NCBI GenBank assembly: GCA_020630955.1
Contig: JAHDIE010000009.1
Coordinates: forward strand, 42,732 to 106,731
DNA from: Saprospiraceae bacterium
GTDB lineage: Bacteria; Bacteroidota; Bacteroidia; Chitinophagales; Saprospiraceae
Length of the DNA: 64,000 bases
Direction: 5' to 3'
Both the position numbers and the translations under genes were made by a program. The notes below the pieces were generated by a model that saw only the letters and a program-made list of their open reading frames with translations, made no database searches and had not been told where the DNA came from. Of the stretch, positions 38,101 to 47,277 are shown in pieces (the stretch's first letter is position 1; each line of letters opens with the position of its first letter).

Positions 38101-38467
38101 AGCAATTGAGATGGTAGAAGCGCCAACAGAAGATCTCATGAAAGACTATTATTCCATTGATAAAAAATTAAATGATTTAAATACCAAAATGTATGGTGAT
38201 CGAATTAAAGCAAGCTTAGATATTGATCAACCACCTACACCACAAGGCAGAGTAGGATGGATAGAATATGAGCAAAAATACTCAAGTTCTGAACCTACAC
38301 GAACACACCGTGAGAGTTTAATGATTGCCAAAGAAGAGTTTATGCCATTATTGGCAGAACTTCAAGAAATTGCAAACTCTGAATTGGAGAAATTAGAAAG
38401 AAAATTAGAGGAGGCAGATGCGCCTTATACTCCGGGAAGAGCAATTAAGATGATTCAAGGAAACTAA
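35159..38467 (+). CDS. Secreted sortilin/VPS10-like beta-propeller protein
   Basis: A 1102-residue protein with signal peptide MKKTFCLFLAITFLSFLPEANS. Residues about 45-740 carry many BNR/Asp-box repeats (SNDGGSSW, TTDGGETW, STDGGDTW, STNGGASW, SSDGGSTW), as in sortilin-type and xyloglucanase-type propellers. The C-terminal third has a charged low-complexity linker (KDERQKKEEESSKEG), a beta domain (VKWDMRY) and an alpha-helical tail. No glycosidase catalytic site or T9SS tail is recognised. Such proteins are common in Bacteroidota and usually annotated as glycosyl hydrolase or sortilin-like without proven activity. An AGGAGGT lies 13 nt before the ATG, unusual for this window. Confidence 0.85.
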   Translation: MKKTFCLFLAITFLSFLPEANSQRKTKKKTETIEEKDPLDELSVSALKFRCVGPALTSGRISDFAVNPVNPSEYYVASSSGGVWKTTNSGTTFKPIFDGQGSYSIGCITMDPNNSNIIWVGTGENNNQRSVAYGDGLYKSNDGGSSWKKVGLENSEHIGKIIVHPEDSNIVWVAAIGPLWSSGGDRGLYKTTDGGETWTKTLDIDKYTGVTDLIIHPEDPQILYAAAFQRARHVFTYLGGGPGSGIYKSTDGGDTWQKVNNGLPNVDLGRIGLTVSPANPNIIYATVEAAQGKGGFYKSTNGGASWSKQSSYVTSGNYYQEIIADPLDANRIFAMDTWMHVSSDGGKNFKVAGEDAKHVDNHCIWINPKNNSHWLVGCDGGIYETWDEAKTWDFKSNLPVTQFYKVAVDNDLPFYNIYGGTQDNFSLGGPSRTNTNHGIRNSDWFVTHGGDGFESQVDPENPDIVYAQSQYGVLVRYDRKSGEEVGIQPKERKGENAYRWNWDAPLQVSHHKSGRVYFAANKLFRTDDRGNSWEVISDDLTQQLNRNELKIMDRVWGIDAVAKNRSTSPYGTIVAFSESPLDENLLAVGTDDGLIQVSSDGGSTWTKISSFPGVPQRSYVNAVYFSQHDENVIYAAFNHHKYGDFKPYLLKSKNKGTSWEMISNNLPDRGSVYCIEEDNINKGLLFCGTEFGVFFSPNGGKRWKQLKAGLPTIAVRDITIQKRENDLVLGTFGRGFYVLDDYSPLRSIGTSDLEGEAMLFASRDSYLYEKASPLGLPGKAFMGDSYYSAEDLGPVAMISYYLKDNKKSLKDERQKKEEESSKEGRDNPYPTYEALKEEKEEINPQVIITIKDSEGNIVRKLSNSPSKGINRVKWDMRYASKEAISFRQPSFYNPFAGKSEGTLVPPGDYEVSISLMEGESSKQLVEPQWIKLKSLNNTVLPATDQAAKTAFQREVAELGRSMEGANHLLREINNKMKHIKKAIEMVEAPTEDLMKDYYSIDKKLNDLNTKMYGDRIKASLDIDQPPTPQGRVGWIEYEQKYSSSEPTRTHRESLMIAKEEFMPLLAELQEIANSELEKLERKLEEADAPYTPGRAIKMIQGN

Positions 38468-38475
38468 AAATAAAA

Positions 38476-38505
38476 AGAGGATCAACTAATTCTTGTTGAT
38501 CCTCT
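38476..38505. terminator. Terminator between the sortilin-like gene and the GlsB-like gene
   Basis: An 11-bp perfect stem AGAGGATCAAC / GTTGATCCTCT with an 8-nt loop lies between convergent genes. On the minus strand it is followed by TTTTTATTTTTAG, so it terminates the GlsB-like gene best. On the plus strand the T-tract is weak. Confidence 0.75.
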
Positions 38506-38530
38506 ATATGATAGTTATTTTGATGTTATA

Positions 38531-38797
38531 TTAAGTTTTACTCTTTACGAATCCTAGAATAAAACTAAAAATAAGTGCACCGACAACTGCGGTAAGAATA
38601 GTTGTTAGGTTAAATCCAGCGTCAGCATCTGCGCCAGCTCCTAATAGCATATTTCCAAGGTAACCACCAAGAAAGGATCCGATGATACCAGAAATGACTG
38701 TACCAATAGTTCCAAAACCATTTGGTTTGATTGCATTAGCAATAAATCCAGCTACTGCACCTACAGCAACCCAAATTAAGATACTCGTTAAGTCCAT
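38531..38797 (-). CDS. GlsB/YeaQ/YmgE-family membrane protein
   Basis: An 88-residue protein with three glycine-rich membrane segments (ILIWVAVGAVAGFIANAI; TVISGIIGSFLGGYLGNML; TTILTAVVGALIFSFILGFV). This is the pattern of the transglycosylase-associated/stress-response family of small inner-membrane proteins. The family name does not imply transglycosylase activity. The 227-bp gap to the next gene is AT-rich and shows no clear promoter. Confidence 0.88.
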   Translation of the reverse strand: MDLTSILIWVAVGAVAGFIANAIKPNGFGTIGTVISGIIGSFLGGYLGNMLLGAGADADAGFNLTTILTAVVGALIFSFILGFVKSKT

Positions 38798-39024
38798 TGT
38801 AAAGTTTTTGTGTTAAAAATCGTTAGTAGTTAACAAATCACCAAACATTTTCATATAAATGAGGTTTTTCGCAGAAAGATGTTCTAAAAAGTAATATTAA
38901 TATAAGTACAAATTCTGTAAAGACTAATATATCACAAATTTTATTAAAAAAATTATATGTATATATTAAATCTTATTATAAATAACTGTTATATTAAACC
39001 ATTATTCATCAAAACAAGTATTAA

Positions 39025-39303
39025 ATGTTAGGTACAATTATTGGTTTAGCCAGCGGCGCAGTTGGAGGAATTGGAGCTGGTTCCATTCTGAAAAAATCAT
39101 CATTAGGCACACTTTGGAATGCTGTTGCTGGTATTGCTGGAGGAGGATTAGGTGCAACAATTCTCAGTATGGTTGGCCTCGGCGGAGGAGCTGAAGGAGC
39201 GATGGATGCAATGGGTATACTCAGCAATGTTGGAGGTGGACTTGTAGGAGGAGGGGTTGTGATGTCAGTCATTGGGATGATCAAAGGAGCAATGGGTAAA
39301 TAA
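39025..39303 (+). CDS. Small glycine-rich membrane protein
   Basis: A 92-residue, almost entirely hydrophobic protein built from G-x-x-x-G-rich helices (LASGAVGGIGAGSIL; NAVAGIAGGGLGATILSMVGLGGG; NVGGGLVGGGVVMSVIGMI). I do not recognise a named family. It loosely resembles small GlsB-like proteins and sits head-to-head with one. It is followed by a rho-independent terminator. It is likely a small inner-membrane protein, function unknown. Confidence 0.7.
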   Translation: MLGTIIGLASGAVGGIGAGSILKKSSLGTLWNAVAGIAGGGLGATILSMVGLGGGAEGAMDAMGILSNVGGGLVGGGVVMSVIGMIKGAMGK

Positions 39304-39327
39304 ATAGACAATTTTAAATAATACCCC

Positions 39328-39360
39328 AAGGGAGCAGCCAATAAAGTTGTTCCCTTTTTT
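39328..39360 (+). terminator. Terminator after the glycine-rich protein gene
   Basis: AGGGAGCAGC / GTTGTTCCCT pair as a 10-bp stem with two G-T wobbles around a 7-nt loop, followed by six T's. The last two bases overlap the ferredoxin stop codon on the opposite strand. Confidence 0.78.
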
Positions 39361-39685
39361 ATGATACAGGAGCAAGCGTTATTGACAATCCTTCTAGCTC
39401 ATCTGATATTTTTATTTGACAACTTAATCGACTATTGTCTTCAACAAAAAACGCTTGATCGAGCATATCTTCTTCATCTTCAGATGCATCCGCTAAATGA
39501 TGATCCGAGTTTATATAACAATGACATGAGGCACAAAGAGCCATGCCCCCACAGGTTCCTTCAACAGGCAATTCATTTGCTTTCAATGCTTCCATAAGAT
39601 TAAAAGACATATCTGTCGGTGCTTGTATGATTTGCTCAGACCCTTCACGGTCAGTGACCTTTATGTTAATGATATTTTTCTCCAC
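39359..39685 (-). CDS. 2Fe-2S ferredoxin
   Basis: A 108-residue adrenodoxin/ISC-type ferredoxin. The cluster cysteines are C-x5-C-x2-C (CGGMALCASC) plus the distal cysteine in SRLSCQI. The middle is acidic (ASEDEEDMLDQAF), as in electron carriers that dock on basic partners. The start is GTG (VEKNIINIKV). The next gene upstream on the same strand is a ferredoxin-NADP reductase, 41 nt away, so the two likely form an electron-transfer pair. Confidence 0.92.
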   Translation of the reverse strand: MEKNIINIKVTDREGSEQIIQAPTDMSFNLMEALKANELPVEGTCGGMALCASCHCYINSDHHLADASEDEEDMLDQAFFVEDNSRLSCQIKISDELEGLSITLAPVS

Positions 39686-39726
39686 GTCTAATCAATTACG
39701 TTTTATAAACATATAAAGTTCCATTT

Positions 39727-40731
39727 TTATATTCCTTCAATCCCAGTTACTGTTGTGTATTTGAAACTAAGTTTTTGATCAGGATAAATTCTTTTAAAGA
39801 CAGACTGGACCATTAAAGTTGATTCATGAAATCCACAAAGAATAAGTTTCAACTTTCCTGGATAGGTATTGATGTCTCCTACCGCATAGATTCCTTCCTC
39901 ATTTGTACTGTAGTCAAAAGTATTGACCTCAATGGCGTTTTTATTTATAGCCAAATCCCAATTTGCAATAGGACCTAATTTAGGTGAAAGACCGAATAAA
40001 GGAATGAAGTAATCTACTTCTTTTGAGAACTCACCCAATTCCTTTTGTTTGATAAGAACTGTTTCAAGTTTGTTTTGTCCGGTAACTCCAATAGCTTGCG
40101 CTTCTGTGATTAGATTTATTTTCTTGGCTTCAGCCAATGCCATCACTTTTTCAACGCTATCCAAAGCTCCTCTAAAAGAAGTTCTTCTATGAATTAAAGT
40201 TACTTCATGGGCAATTTCTGCTAATTCGATAGTCCAATCCAAGGCACTATCACCACCACCAGCTATTAATATGTTCTTGTTGAGATATTTTTCAGGATCT
40301 TTTACAAAGTAATCTACACCAGTTTTTTCAAATTTATTCAAACCTTCAATGGGTGGTTTTCTCGGCTCAAAAGATCCAAGACCACCTGCTATTGCAATTG
40401 CTCCAGCATTGATTATGCTACCTTCACTTGTTTCAAGTAGAAATCTTCCATTTTCGATTTTCTCTATTTTGATTGCTTTCTCACCCAATGTAAAACCAGG
40501 GTTAAATGGTTTGATTTGTTCCATGAGGTTATCGATCAAGTCTCCAGCTAAGATGGATGGATAGCCAGGAATATCATAGATTGGTTTTTTGGGATAAATC
40601 TCTGAAAGTTGTCCTCCGACCTGTGGCAGGACATCAATTAGGTGACATTTGAGCTTCAACAAACCAGCCTCAAAAACAGTAAACAAGCCAACTGGTCCAG
40701 CTCCAATGATTAGTAAATCAGTTTGTATCAT
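39727..40731 (-). CDS. Ferredoxin-NADP+ reductase, thioredoxin-reductase-like type
   Basis: A 334-residue flavoprotein with the FAD dinucleotide motif (IIGAGPVGLFTVFEAG), the NAD(P) motif (IAGGGDSALDW) and the C-terminal FAD contact (GIYAVGDINTYPG). The redox CxxC of thioredoxin reductase is missing, which identifies the TrxR-like FNR class that reduces ferredoxin with NADPH. The neighbouring 2Fe-2S ferredoxin gene supports this. Confidence 0.92.
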   Translation of the reverse strand: MIQTDLLIIGAGPVGLFTVFEAGLLKLKCHLIDVLPQVGGQLSEIYPKKPIYDIPGYPSILAGDLIDNLMEQIKPFNPGFTLGEKAIKIEKIENGRFLLETSEGSIINAGAIAIAGGLGSFEPRKPPIEGLNKFEKTGVDYFVKDPEKYLNKNILIAGGGDSALDWTIELAEIAHEVTLIHRRTSFRGALDSVEKVMALAEAKKINLITEAQAIGVTGQNKLETVLIKQKELGEFSKEVDYFIPLFGLSPKLGPIANWDLAINKNAIEVNTFDYSTNEEGIYAVGDINTYPGKLKLILCGFHESTLMVQSVFKRIYPDQKLSFKYTTVTGIEGI

Positions 40732-40861
40732 GCCGCAAAAGTATTTGAATTATTTTATTCAACTTAATTCTATATCATTAATTGAATTAAGTACATAAAT
40801 GTTTCTAATTTGTTTGTGGACTAACACAGAGGAGGAACTGATCTGACAAATTTGATTTAAA

Positions 40862-41533
40862 TTGCATTTTGTCATTTACCTAAGTGAGAAAAGATTGGAG
40901 GAAATAATATTAAAAGGCGAAAAATTAAAATTATTACCAGAGAAGGCTATTTTTTGGGAAAAGAAATCAGCATTGTTGATGGCAGACTTACATCTAGGAA
41001 AAGTCTCCCACTTCCGTAAATATGGGATTGCACTTCCACCACAATCAGAAGACAAAAATTGGCAAGTCTTATCTCGATTGATTAGAAAGTGGAAACCTCA
41101 AAAGGTGATTATTTTAGGAGACCTTTTTCATAGCAAATACAATGACCAGTGGGAAAATTTTGTTGCCATGACCGATCGATATTCTGAGCTTGAATGGATT
41201 CTAGTAAAAGGCAACCACGATGTTCTAAGAGAGAGACACTATCATCGTAGTAATTTAACGATTTATCCTTATGCATTAAAAATGCCACCATTTTTGCTTA
41301 CTCATGAACCTGATGAAGTTTTTGATGGATTATATACTTTATGTGGCCATATCCATCCTGGCATACTAATGAAAGGAAAAGGAAAACAGCGTTTAAAACT
41401 ACCTTGTTTTTTTCTTGGCCCCGAGATTGGAATTCTTCCTGCATTTGGTGTTTTCACAGGACTCCATCTATTACAACCAGAAGAAGATGACCAGATATTT
41501 TTAATTGCTGATCAACAAGTTGTTGCTATTTAA
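40862..41533 (+). CDS. pdeM: Ligase-associated DNA-damage-response endonuclease PdeM (metallophosphatase)
   Basis: A protein of up to 223 residues of the calcineurin-like phosphoesterase fold. Metal motifs in order: MADLHLGK, LGDLFHSK, VKGNHDVL, LTHEP and CGHIHPG. This small family accompanies an Lhr-like helicase, an exonuclease and an ATP-dependent ligase in bacterial DNA repair. The helicase gene follows after 10 nt, but the exonuclease and ligase are not in the window. No ATG precedes the first motif; TTG 40862 or TTG 40895 (EEIILKGEKLKLL) is the start, and the second gives a more family-typical N terminus. Confidence 0.9.
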   Translation: MHFVIYLSEKRLEEIILKGEKLKLLPEKAIFWEKKSALLMADLHLGKVSHFRKYGIALPPQSEDKNWQVLSRLIRKWKPQKVIILGDLFHSKYNDQWENFVAMTDRYSELEWILVKGNHDVLRERHYHRSNLTIYPYALKMPPFLLTHEPDEVFDGLYTLCGHIHPGILMKGKGKQRLKLPCFFLGPEIGILPAFGVFTGLHLLQPEEDDQIFLIADQQVVAI

Positions 41534-41543
41534 AATTTAAAAA

Positions 41544-43985
41544 TTGACTAAATCAAAAGAGCACATAGAACTGATTAGCCAATGGTTTAGAGAGAACAAT
41601 TGGAAGGCACATTCTTTTCAAAAGAAGGCTTGGAAATACCAATTGGAAGGATATAGTGGCATTGTTAATGCACCAACAGGAAGTGGAAAAACCTACTCTG
41701 TTTTATTGCCAGTCTTCGCTTCTCATATAGAAAATAAAGGGACTCCAAACGGATTACAATTAATTTGGATTTCTCCGATTCGAGCTCTTGCAAAAGAAAT
41801 TAAAATATCTGCAGAAAAAGCGATCGACGCATATGACTTATCATGGCGTGTAGAAATTCGGACGGGCGATACAACAACCATAGGTCGTCAAAAACAAATT
41901 TCTAATCCACCGCAGATACTAATTACTACTCCAGAGTCATTACACATTATCATGACCTCCAAAAAATCGAAAAAGATTTTTGAGACATGTCACACGGTTG
42001 TCGTGGATGAGTGGCATGAATTAATAGGTTCGAAAAGAGGTGTTCAGACAGAATTGTTTTTAAGTTATATGAGAAGTATCAATGAAGGTTTAATGGTGTG
42101 GGGAATTAGTGCTACAATAGGTAATCTTCCAGAAGCCATGGATGTATTGTTGGGATCAAATAATAATGATAAAAAAATATTGATTAAGGCAAAAATCAAA
42201 AAAAAGATCTTGGTTAAAACCATAATGCCAGACGAAATTGAAAGATATCCCTGGGCTGGACATCTAGGAATATTGTTGTTGGAAAAAGTAATACCTATTA
42301 TTAAGTCTTCTCAATCAACATTAATTTTTACAAACACAAGAGGTCAATGTGAGATTTGGTATCAAAAGCTATTGGAGTTTGATCCGTCCTTAGCTGGAAT
42401 TATGGCCATGCATCACGGTTCGATCAGTAAAGACATGAGAGCTTGGGTAGAAGAGGCATTATATACAGGTAAATTAAAGGCAGTGGTCTGTACTTCTAGC
42501 CTGGATTTAGGAGTTGATTTTAGACCTGTTGAAACCATTGTGCAAGTAGGCAGTCCAAAAGGAGTTGCAAGGTTTGTACAGAGAGCAGGAAGATCAGGTC
42601 ATCGTCCGGGTGCAACAAGTAAGATTTATTTCTTGCCAACGAACTCTCTTGAGTTATTAGAATCATCGGCTTTACGAAAAGCAATTGAGGAATCTCGTAT
42701 TGAAGACAGAACACCGTTTGTACGATCTTGGGATGTATTAATTCAATACATGATGACTAGGGCTGTCGGTGGAGGATTTCAGGCAGAAAAACTTTATCGT
42801 GAGTTGATAAAAACGTTTTCTTATTCTTCTATGACAGAAGAAGAATGGTCCTTGTTGTTAAATTATATTTTATACGGAAGTCAATCTTTAAAAGCTTATG
42901 ATGAATATCATAAAATAGGAAAAACTAAGGATGGAACATATTTGGTAAACAACAAAGGAGTTGCTCAAAGACATCGGCTTTCAATAGGAACTATCGTATC
43001 AGATGCCATGTTGCAATTAAAATTTGTAAGAGGAAAAAAGATTGGATCTGTTGAAGAGTGGTTTGTTGCACAATTTTCTCCTGGAGATCACTTTTGGTTT
43101 GCTGGGATGTCTTTAGAATATGTTAGGATCAAAGATAATTTTTTGGAAGTTAGAAAAAGTAAAAAGAAATCAGGAAGAATTCCGTCATACATGGGGGGAA
43201 GGTTGTCCTTTACATCGCAAATGTCGGATGTCATTAAGGAAAAACTCTATGAATATGGTAAAGGAAAAATTAAAGATATAGAGATGAAAAAATTAGTTCC
43301 ACTTTTTGATATGCAGGAACTTAGATCTCGAATGCCAAGAGAAGAAGAAATTTTGATTGAGTACTTTCATAGTAATGAAGGGTATCATCTTTTGATGTAT
43401 CCATTAGAAGGGAGGAATGTACATGAGGGAATGGCAGCATTGCTTGGACAAAGATTATCTAGGATATTGCCCATCAGCTTTAGTCTTGCTTACAATGATT
43501 TTGGCTTTGAATTGTTGTCTGATAAAAGAATAGATGTGGATAAGTTATTAAATAAATCATTATTTGATCCCAAGAACTTAGAACAAGATATTCAAGCTAG
43601 TATAAATTCAGTTGAAATAGCACAAAGAAAATTTCGAGATATAGCATGTATAAGTGGACTTATTTTTACAGGATATCCTGGAAAAGAAAAAAGGCAAAAG
43701 CACTTGACAAGCAATTCAAGATTAATTTTTGACGTCTTTCGAGAATATGAACCTGAAAATTTATTGTATCAACAAACCTATGAAGAAGTCATGGCAGTAG
43801 AATTAAAAGAAGATAGAATATATAGTGCATTAGAAAGGATACAAAATAAAAAGATTATCATCACAAAGCCCGACAAGTATACTCCATTCTCATTTCCATT
43901 GATGGTTGATAGACTTAGAGAAAAAATGAGTTCTGAATCTTTGTTAGAAAGAATAGAAAAGATGAAAGTTGAGCTTGTAAAATAG
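41544..43985 (+). CDS. Ligase-associated DNA-damage-response DEXH-box helicase (Lhr-like)
   Basis: An 813-residue superfamily 2 helicase starting at TTG. Motif I (NAPTGSGKTYSVLLP), motif II as D-E-x-H (VVDEWHELIGSKRG), motif III (ISATIG), IV-V (TNTRGQCEIWY; CTSSLDLGVDFRPVE) and VI (QRAGRSGHRPG) are present, followed by an Lhr-type winged-helix/core region. At this length, next to pdeM, it matches the ligase-associated helicase rather than full-length Lhr. It is probably the second gene of a repair operon with pdeM. Confidence 0.93.
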   Translation: MTKSKEHIELISQWFRENNWKAHSFQKKAWKYQLEGYSGIVNAPTGSGKTYSVLLPVFASHIENKGTPNGLQLIWISPIRALAKEIKISAEKAIDAYDLSWRVEIRTGDTTTIGRQKQISNPPQILITTPESLHIIMTSKKSKKIFETCHTVVVDEWHELIGSKRGVQTELFLSYMRSINEGLMVWGISATIGNLPEAMDVLLGSNNNDKKILIKAKIKKKILVKTIMPDEIERYPWAGHLGILLLEKVIPIIKSSQSTLIFTNTRGQCEIWYQKLLEFDPSLAGIMAMHHGSISKDMRAWVEEALYTGKLKAVVCTSSLDLGVDFRPVETIVQVGSPKGVARFVQRAGRSGHRPGATSKIYFLPTNSLELLESSALRKAIEESRIEDRTPFVRSWDVLIQYMMTRAVGGGFQAEKLYRELIKTFSYSSMTEEEWSLLLNYILYGSQSLKAYDEYHKIGKTKDGTYLVNNKGVAQRHRLSIGTIVSDAMLQLKFVRGKKIGSVEEWFVAQFSPGDHFWFAGMSLEYVRIKDNFLEVRKSKKKSGRIPSYMGGRLSFTSQMSDVIKEKLYEYGKGKIKDIEMKKLVPLFDMQELRSRMPREEEILIEYFHSNEGYHLLMYPLEGRNVHEGMAALLGQRLSRILPISFSLAYNDFGFELLSDKRIDVDKLLNKSLFDPKNLEQDIQASINSVEIAQRKFRDIACISGLIFTGYPGKEKRQKHLTSNSRLIFDVFREYEPENLLYQQTYEEVMAVELKEDRIYSALERIQNKKIIITKPDKYTPFSFPLMVDRLREKMSSESLLERIEKMKVELVK

Positions 43986-43996
43986 GTGTTGTTTGA

Positions 43997-46900
43997 TTAG
44001 AAATCTTTCCCTAAGGAAAGGTAAATTTTTGGTTTTTGAATTTCACTTGTTTCAATTCCCCAAGCATAATCAAGTTTGATAAAATACCTTAGGATTGTAG
44101 ACCTAACACCAAACCCATATCCCATTACCAATGGGTCTCTAAAATATTTAACATTTACTACAATAACAGGTGGACTTTCCAATGTTGTGTTATTGATTGG
44201 ATTATTGGCATCAAAAGGTGTTTTACCATGCCAGGCGAAGCCAGCATCAAAGAAACCAACAGCTTGTAAATCTCTAAGGAAACTATATTTCATTCTTTTG
44301 ATACCCATAAGCTTGAGTAAAGGAAGCCTAAGTTCAATATTGCTTAAGAGGTAGCTATTACCATTTCTAATGTTGTAATCAAAACCTCTTAAGTGAGGGG
44401 CCAAAGCTTTGAAGGTGTAGTTTCCTCCAGGCACGGGTATGTTTTCATCGTATTTGCCGCCAAGTGCACTTTCTACACCACCAAGAAAGTATAACATTTT
44501 ATCAGAACCAAAAGAAGTTGCGCCAGTTCCTCTAAGTGCTAAGACCGCATGTCTCAAAATAGGCTGATAATACCTTGCATCAAAACCTAAAATAGAAGTA
44601 AAACCATTGCTGAATGTAAAATCAAAACCATCGGTAACTTGAAGGTCGAATGAGTTGATGGCTTCTGCAAAGATTTTGTATCGTGCGCCGTTTTTTATAT
44701 TGAGACCTACATCAAAACTGTTGTCAAAGATATATTCCAGCTTCATTGATATTCTTTTCTCTCTATCCTGACTTGCGTTGTGACTGTTGATATCTGCAGA
44801 CAAGAAAAAGAATCGATCCATACGAAGGCTTGTAGTTAAGTTTAAACTTCTGTATACATCAAAAGGATATTTTATTCTATACAGACCAAGCAAAGAATTT
44901 TTTCTGAATCTAATGATTGGTAAAAAATCTGTTTGGTCTATTTCTGTTACTGATTTTCTATACAAAGCATACCTGTGGTCAAACAATTTTTTGTCATCAT
45001 CAGCGAGCACAAAAATTTCAGAACCATTAAATCCTGTTGGGAGTCTAACACCTGCTTGAATTTTATAATCTTCAAAAATATCTTTGACATCGGTTTTAAA
45101 CAGTACTCCAACGGGTTGACCTTGTGGGTTTTGTGCATTTTCAGTATAACTTTCAAGGCCCTCAAAAAGAACTTGATTGTCGATTCTAGTAGATATATCA
45201 AACCACCTGAAAGTTAATCTCGAAGCATGAGCACGCATTGGAGAAAACTTAATTACTCTCTTTCCATCTTGAACGGATTCAGAAAAATAATTAGAAAAGT
45301 ATTTATCAAAACCAGTTTTTAAGCTAGGATCTATCTGTTCTTTTTGATTAATTTCTTCTACATTTTCTGGGTCATCAAAATCACTTTGAAAAAAATATCC
45401 TGGAAGAATTTCTTCCTTTTGTTCAACGATAACCAATGGAGCGTTTTCCTTTGACGCTTTAACAATATTGCTTTCTTTTTCTTCTAAGTTGGAATCTAAC
45501 TTTATTTGATCAAAGACGAGATAATGTTTATTGTTTAATTTTTTGACATAAGCATATTTACCGGAAGGGCTATAATCATGAATAATAATATTGCGCTCAT
45601 AATTGCTGTTTAGTTTACCAACATTTTCTTTTAATATATATCTCTGGTTTTTACCAGATTCATAGGAAAGGTAAGTATAGTGATCACTTGTTATTTTATG
45701 CGCGGCTCTTTCAGAAACCTCAGGGGTGTTAGAAATTCTGATTAATTTTTTGTCCTTATCTTCATTGAATGGGTAAAAAAATAAGTCCATTGTACCTAAC
45801 GGAAGTATGGTATCTAACTTTTGCTCTTTTACCAAAAGCTTATCTCTATTGGATGAAAAAAGGATTCCTTTTTGATTTTTGTATTTAATAACTTTTGCAT
45901 CTAAGTCATCATAAAAGTCTTCCGTAAGTCGTTTGGTGCTTCTTGCTTTTACATTAAAAGTAAATAAGTCAGAATATCCATCTACAGAAGCATTAACCAT
46001 GTAGTTTTCCCCATCGATATAGTCTATTTCATATAATCTCTGATAGTTTGATGGAAAAGTTGTTTCCTTTGTTTCTCCATCGACAACATCTATTTCTTTG
46101 AGATATATAATGTCTTTGTGTTCGTATACCAAAGTAACGTATCGATCAGATGGGTGCCATGAAACTAAAGGGTAATTCATGTCCGTTTCTTGGAAGATGT
46201 TTTTTGTCCCAAACTTTAATATTCGTACGGACTCTTTGCTTTGGAAATTGTAAAGAAAAACTCCGAATTTTCCTTTGTCATTTAAGACATAGATCATTTG
46301 ATCTCCTTTGTGGTTGATTTTCACATTGGAGTAAGGTAGGTTTCTTTTGTTTTTAATTTGAAGAGCATTTTCTGGTGGACTTTGATCTAACTTTAGATCA
46401 AGCTCAAATCCTTTTGCATAAAATTTGCTCCAATCATCTTTTATTTCATCTAAATGAACACCTAAAATATAGTAAAAGCTTTCATCAAGTTTTCGATTGA
46501 TTCGAGTAAGATAGACAAGATTAGCAATATTGGCCATCCCATACATTTGTTCTAAGTAATACCACATACTGTGTCCTGCGATTTCAGGATAGTCGTCTAC
46601 CAGCTTGTCAAAATCAAGATATCTTTTAGGTTTTGACTGAATGATATCTTTTAGATTATCTTCAATTTGATAATCCCAATTACTTCCAGCAAAAGAAACC
46701 AATCCTTGCTTGAACCAATCGGGTAGACGTAATAAGATGGCATTTTGAACTTGTTCTTGAAGGTTGGTGCCGTAAAGAATAGAGTTAATATAGACGGTTG
46801 CGATTCCTTTTCTAATTTGCTTTCGCAAATGTCTATGATCCCCATCAAAGTAAACAAACATTTTGTTACCTACAACTTGAGTTACGTTGTTTTTAGAGTG

Positions 46901-47227
46901 ATAAGAATCTTCATTACCAAGATTGGTTTGTTTGACATCACTAAGGTCTACGTAGACAACAATTTCTATTTTTTTATTGAGTCGATGTTCAAGAATTCGT
47001 TGTATTTCATCGTGATCGAGTTCTGCCATTTGAGCCACAGATTGCCCAATATTTCTTGATTTTCCATACCAGTAAGAAATAAAGTTTTCTGTTTCATACT
47101 TATCCCACTTGTTGAAGTCATCATGATATTGCACTCGATTTTTACCAAAATTGGTGTTGATGCTTTGTCCATGTAGTATTAATGGAAAAAGGAGAATAAA
47201 AATTATATGGAGAACATTAGGCCTCAT
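43997..47227 (-). CDS. Outer-membrane protein: N-terminal peptidase-like/propeller region and C-terminal beta-barrel
   Basis: A 1076-residue protein with a signal peptide (MRPNVLHIIFILLFPLILHG). The first 280 residues are a helical region resembling degenerate peptidase-MA domains (YYLEQMYGMANIANLVYL). TolB/WD-like propeller segments follow (about 300-560). From about 690 on, alternating aromatic/polar strands (LTTSLRMDRFFFLSADI; FGVRSTILRYFIKLDYAWGI) end in a terminal phenylalanine (YLSLGKDF), typical of an outer-membrane barrel. This composite type recurs in Bacteroidota. Its function is unknown; binding or transport at the surface is a guess. Confidence 0.75.
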   Translation of the reverse strand: MRPNVLHIIFILLFPLILHGQSINTNFGKNRVQYHDDFNKWDKYETENFISYWYGKSRNIGQSVAQMAELDHDEIQRILEHRLNKKIEIVVYVDLSDVKQTNLGNEDSYHSKNNVTQVVGNKMFVYFDGDHRHLRKQIRKGIATVYINSILYGTNLQEQVQNAILLRLPDWFKQGLVSFAGSNWDYQIEDNLKDIIQSKPKRYLDFDKLVDDYPEIAGHSMWYYLEQMYGMANIANLVYLTRINRKLDESFYYILGVHLDEIKDDWSKFYAKGFELDLKLDQSPPENALQIKNKRNLPYSNVKINHKGDQMIYVLNDKGKFGVFLYNFQSKESVRILKFGTKNIFQETDMNYPLVSWHPSDRYVTLVYEHKDIIYLKEIDVVDGETKETTFPSNYQRLYEIDYIDGENYMVNASVDGYSDLFTFNVKARSTKRLTEDFYDDLDAKVIKYKNQKGILFSSNRDKLLVKEQKLDTILPLGTMDLFFYPFNEDKDKKLIRISNTPEVSERAAHKITSDHYTYLSYESGKNQRYILKENVGKLNSNYERNIIIHDYSPSGKYAYVKKLNNKHYLVFDQIKLDSNLEEKESNIVKASKENAPLVIVEQKEEILPGYFFQSDFDDPENVEEINQKEQIDPSLKTGFDKYFSNYFSESVQDGKRVIKFSPMRAHASRLTFRWFDISTRIDNQVLFEGLESYTENAQNPQGQPVGVLFKTDVKDIFEDYKIQAGVRLPTGFNGSEIFVLADDDKKLFDHRYALYRKSVTEIDQTDFLPIIRFRKNSLLGLYRIKYPFDVYRSLNLTTSLRMDRFFFLSADINSHNASQDREKRISMKLEYIFDNSFDVGLNIKNGARYKIFAEAINSFDLQVTDGFDFTFSNGFTSILGFDARYYQPILRHAVLALRGTGATSFGSDKMLYFLGGVESALGGKYDENIPVPGGNYTFKALAPHLRGFDYNIRNGNSYLLSNIELRLPLLKLMGIKRMKYSFLRDLQAVGFFDAGFAWHGKTPFDANNPINNTTLESPPVIVVNVKYFRDPLVMGYGFGVRSTILRYFIKLDYAWGIETSEIQKPKIYLSLGKDF

Positions 47228-47277
47228 GAGATGTTTCTGTCTTCTAAAGATATGTAATTTAGCAGACTAAATCTTGA

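Noticed and set aside
40862-43985. Metallophosphatase plus helicase as an anti-phage defence island
   Set aside because: Both match the known ligase-associated DNA repair set, and no nuclease, toxin or mobile genes flank them.
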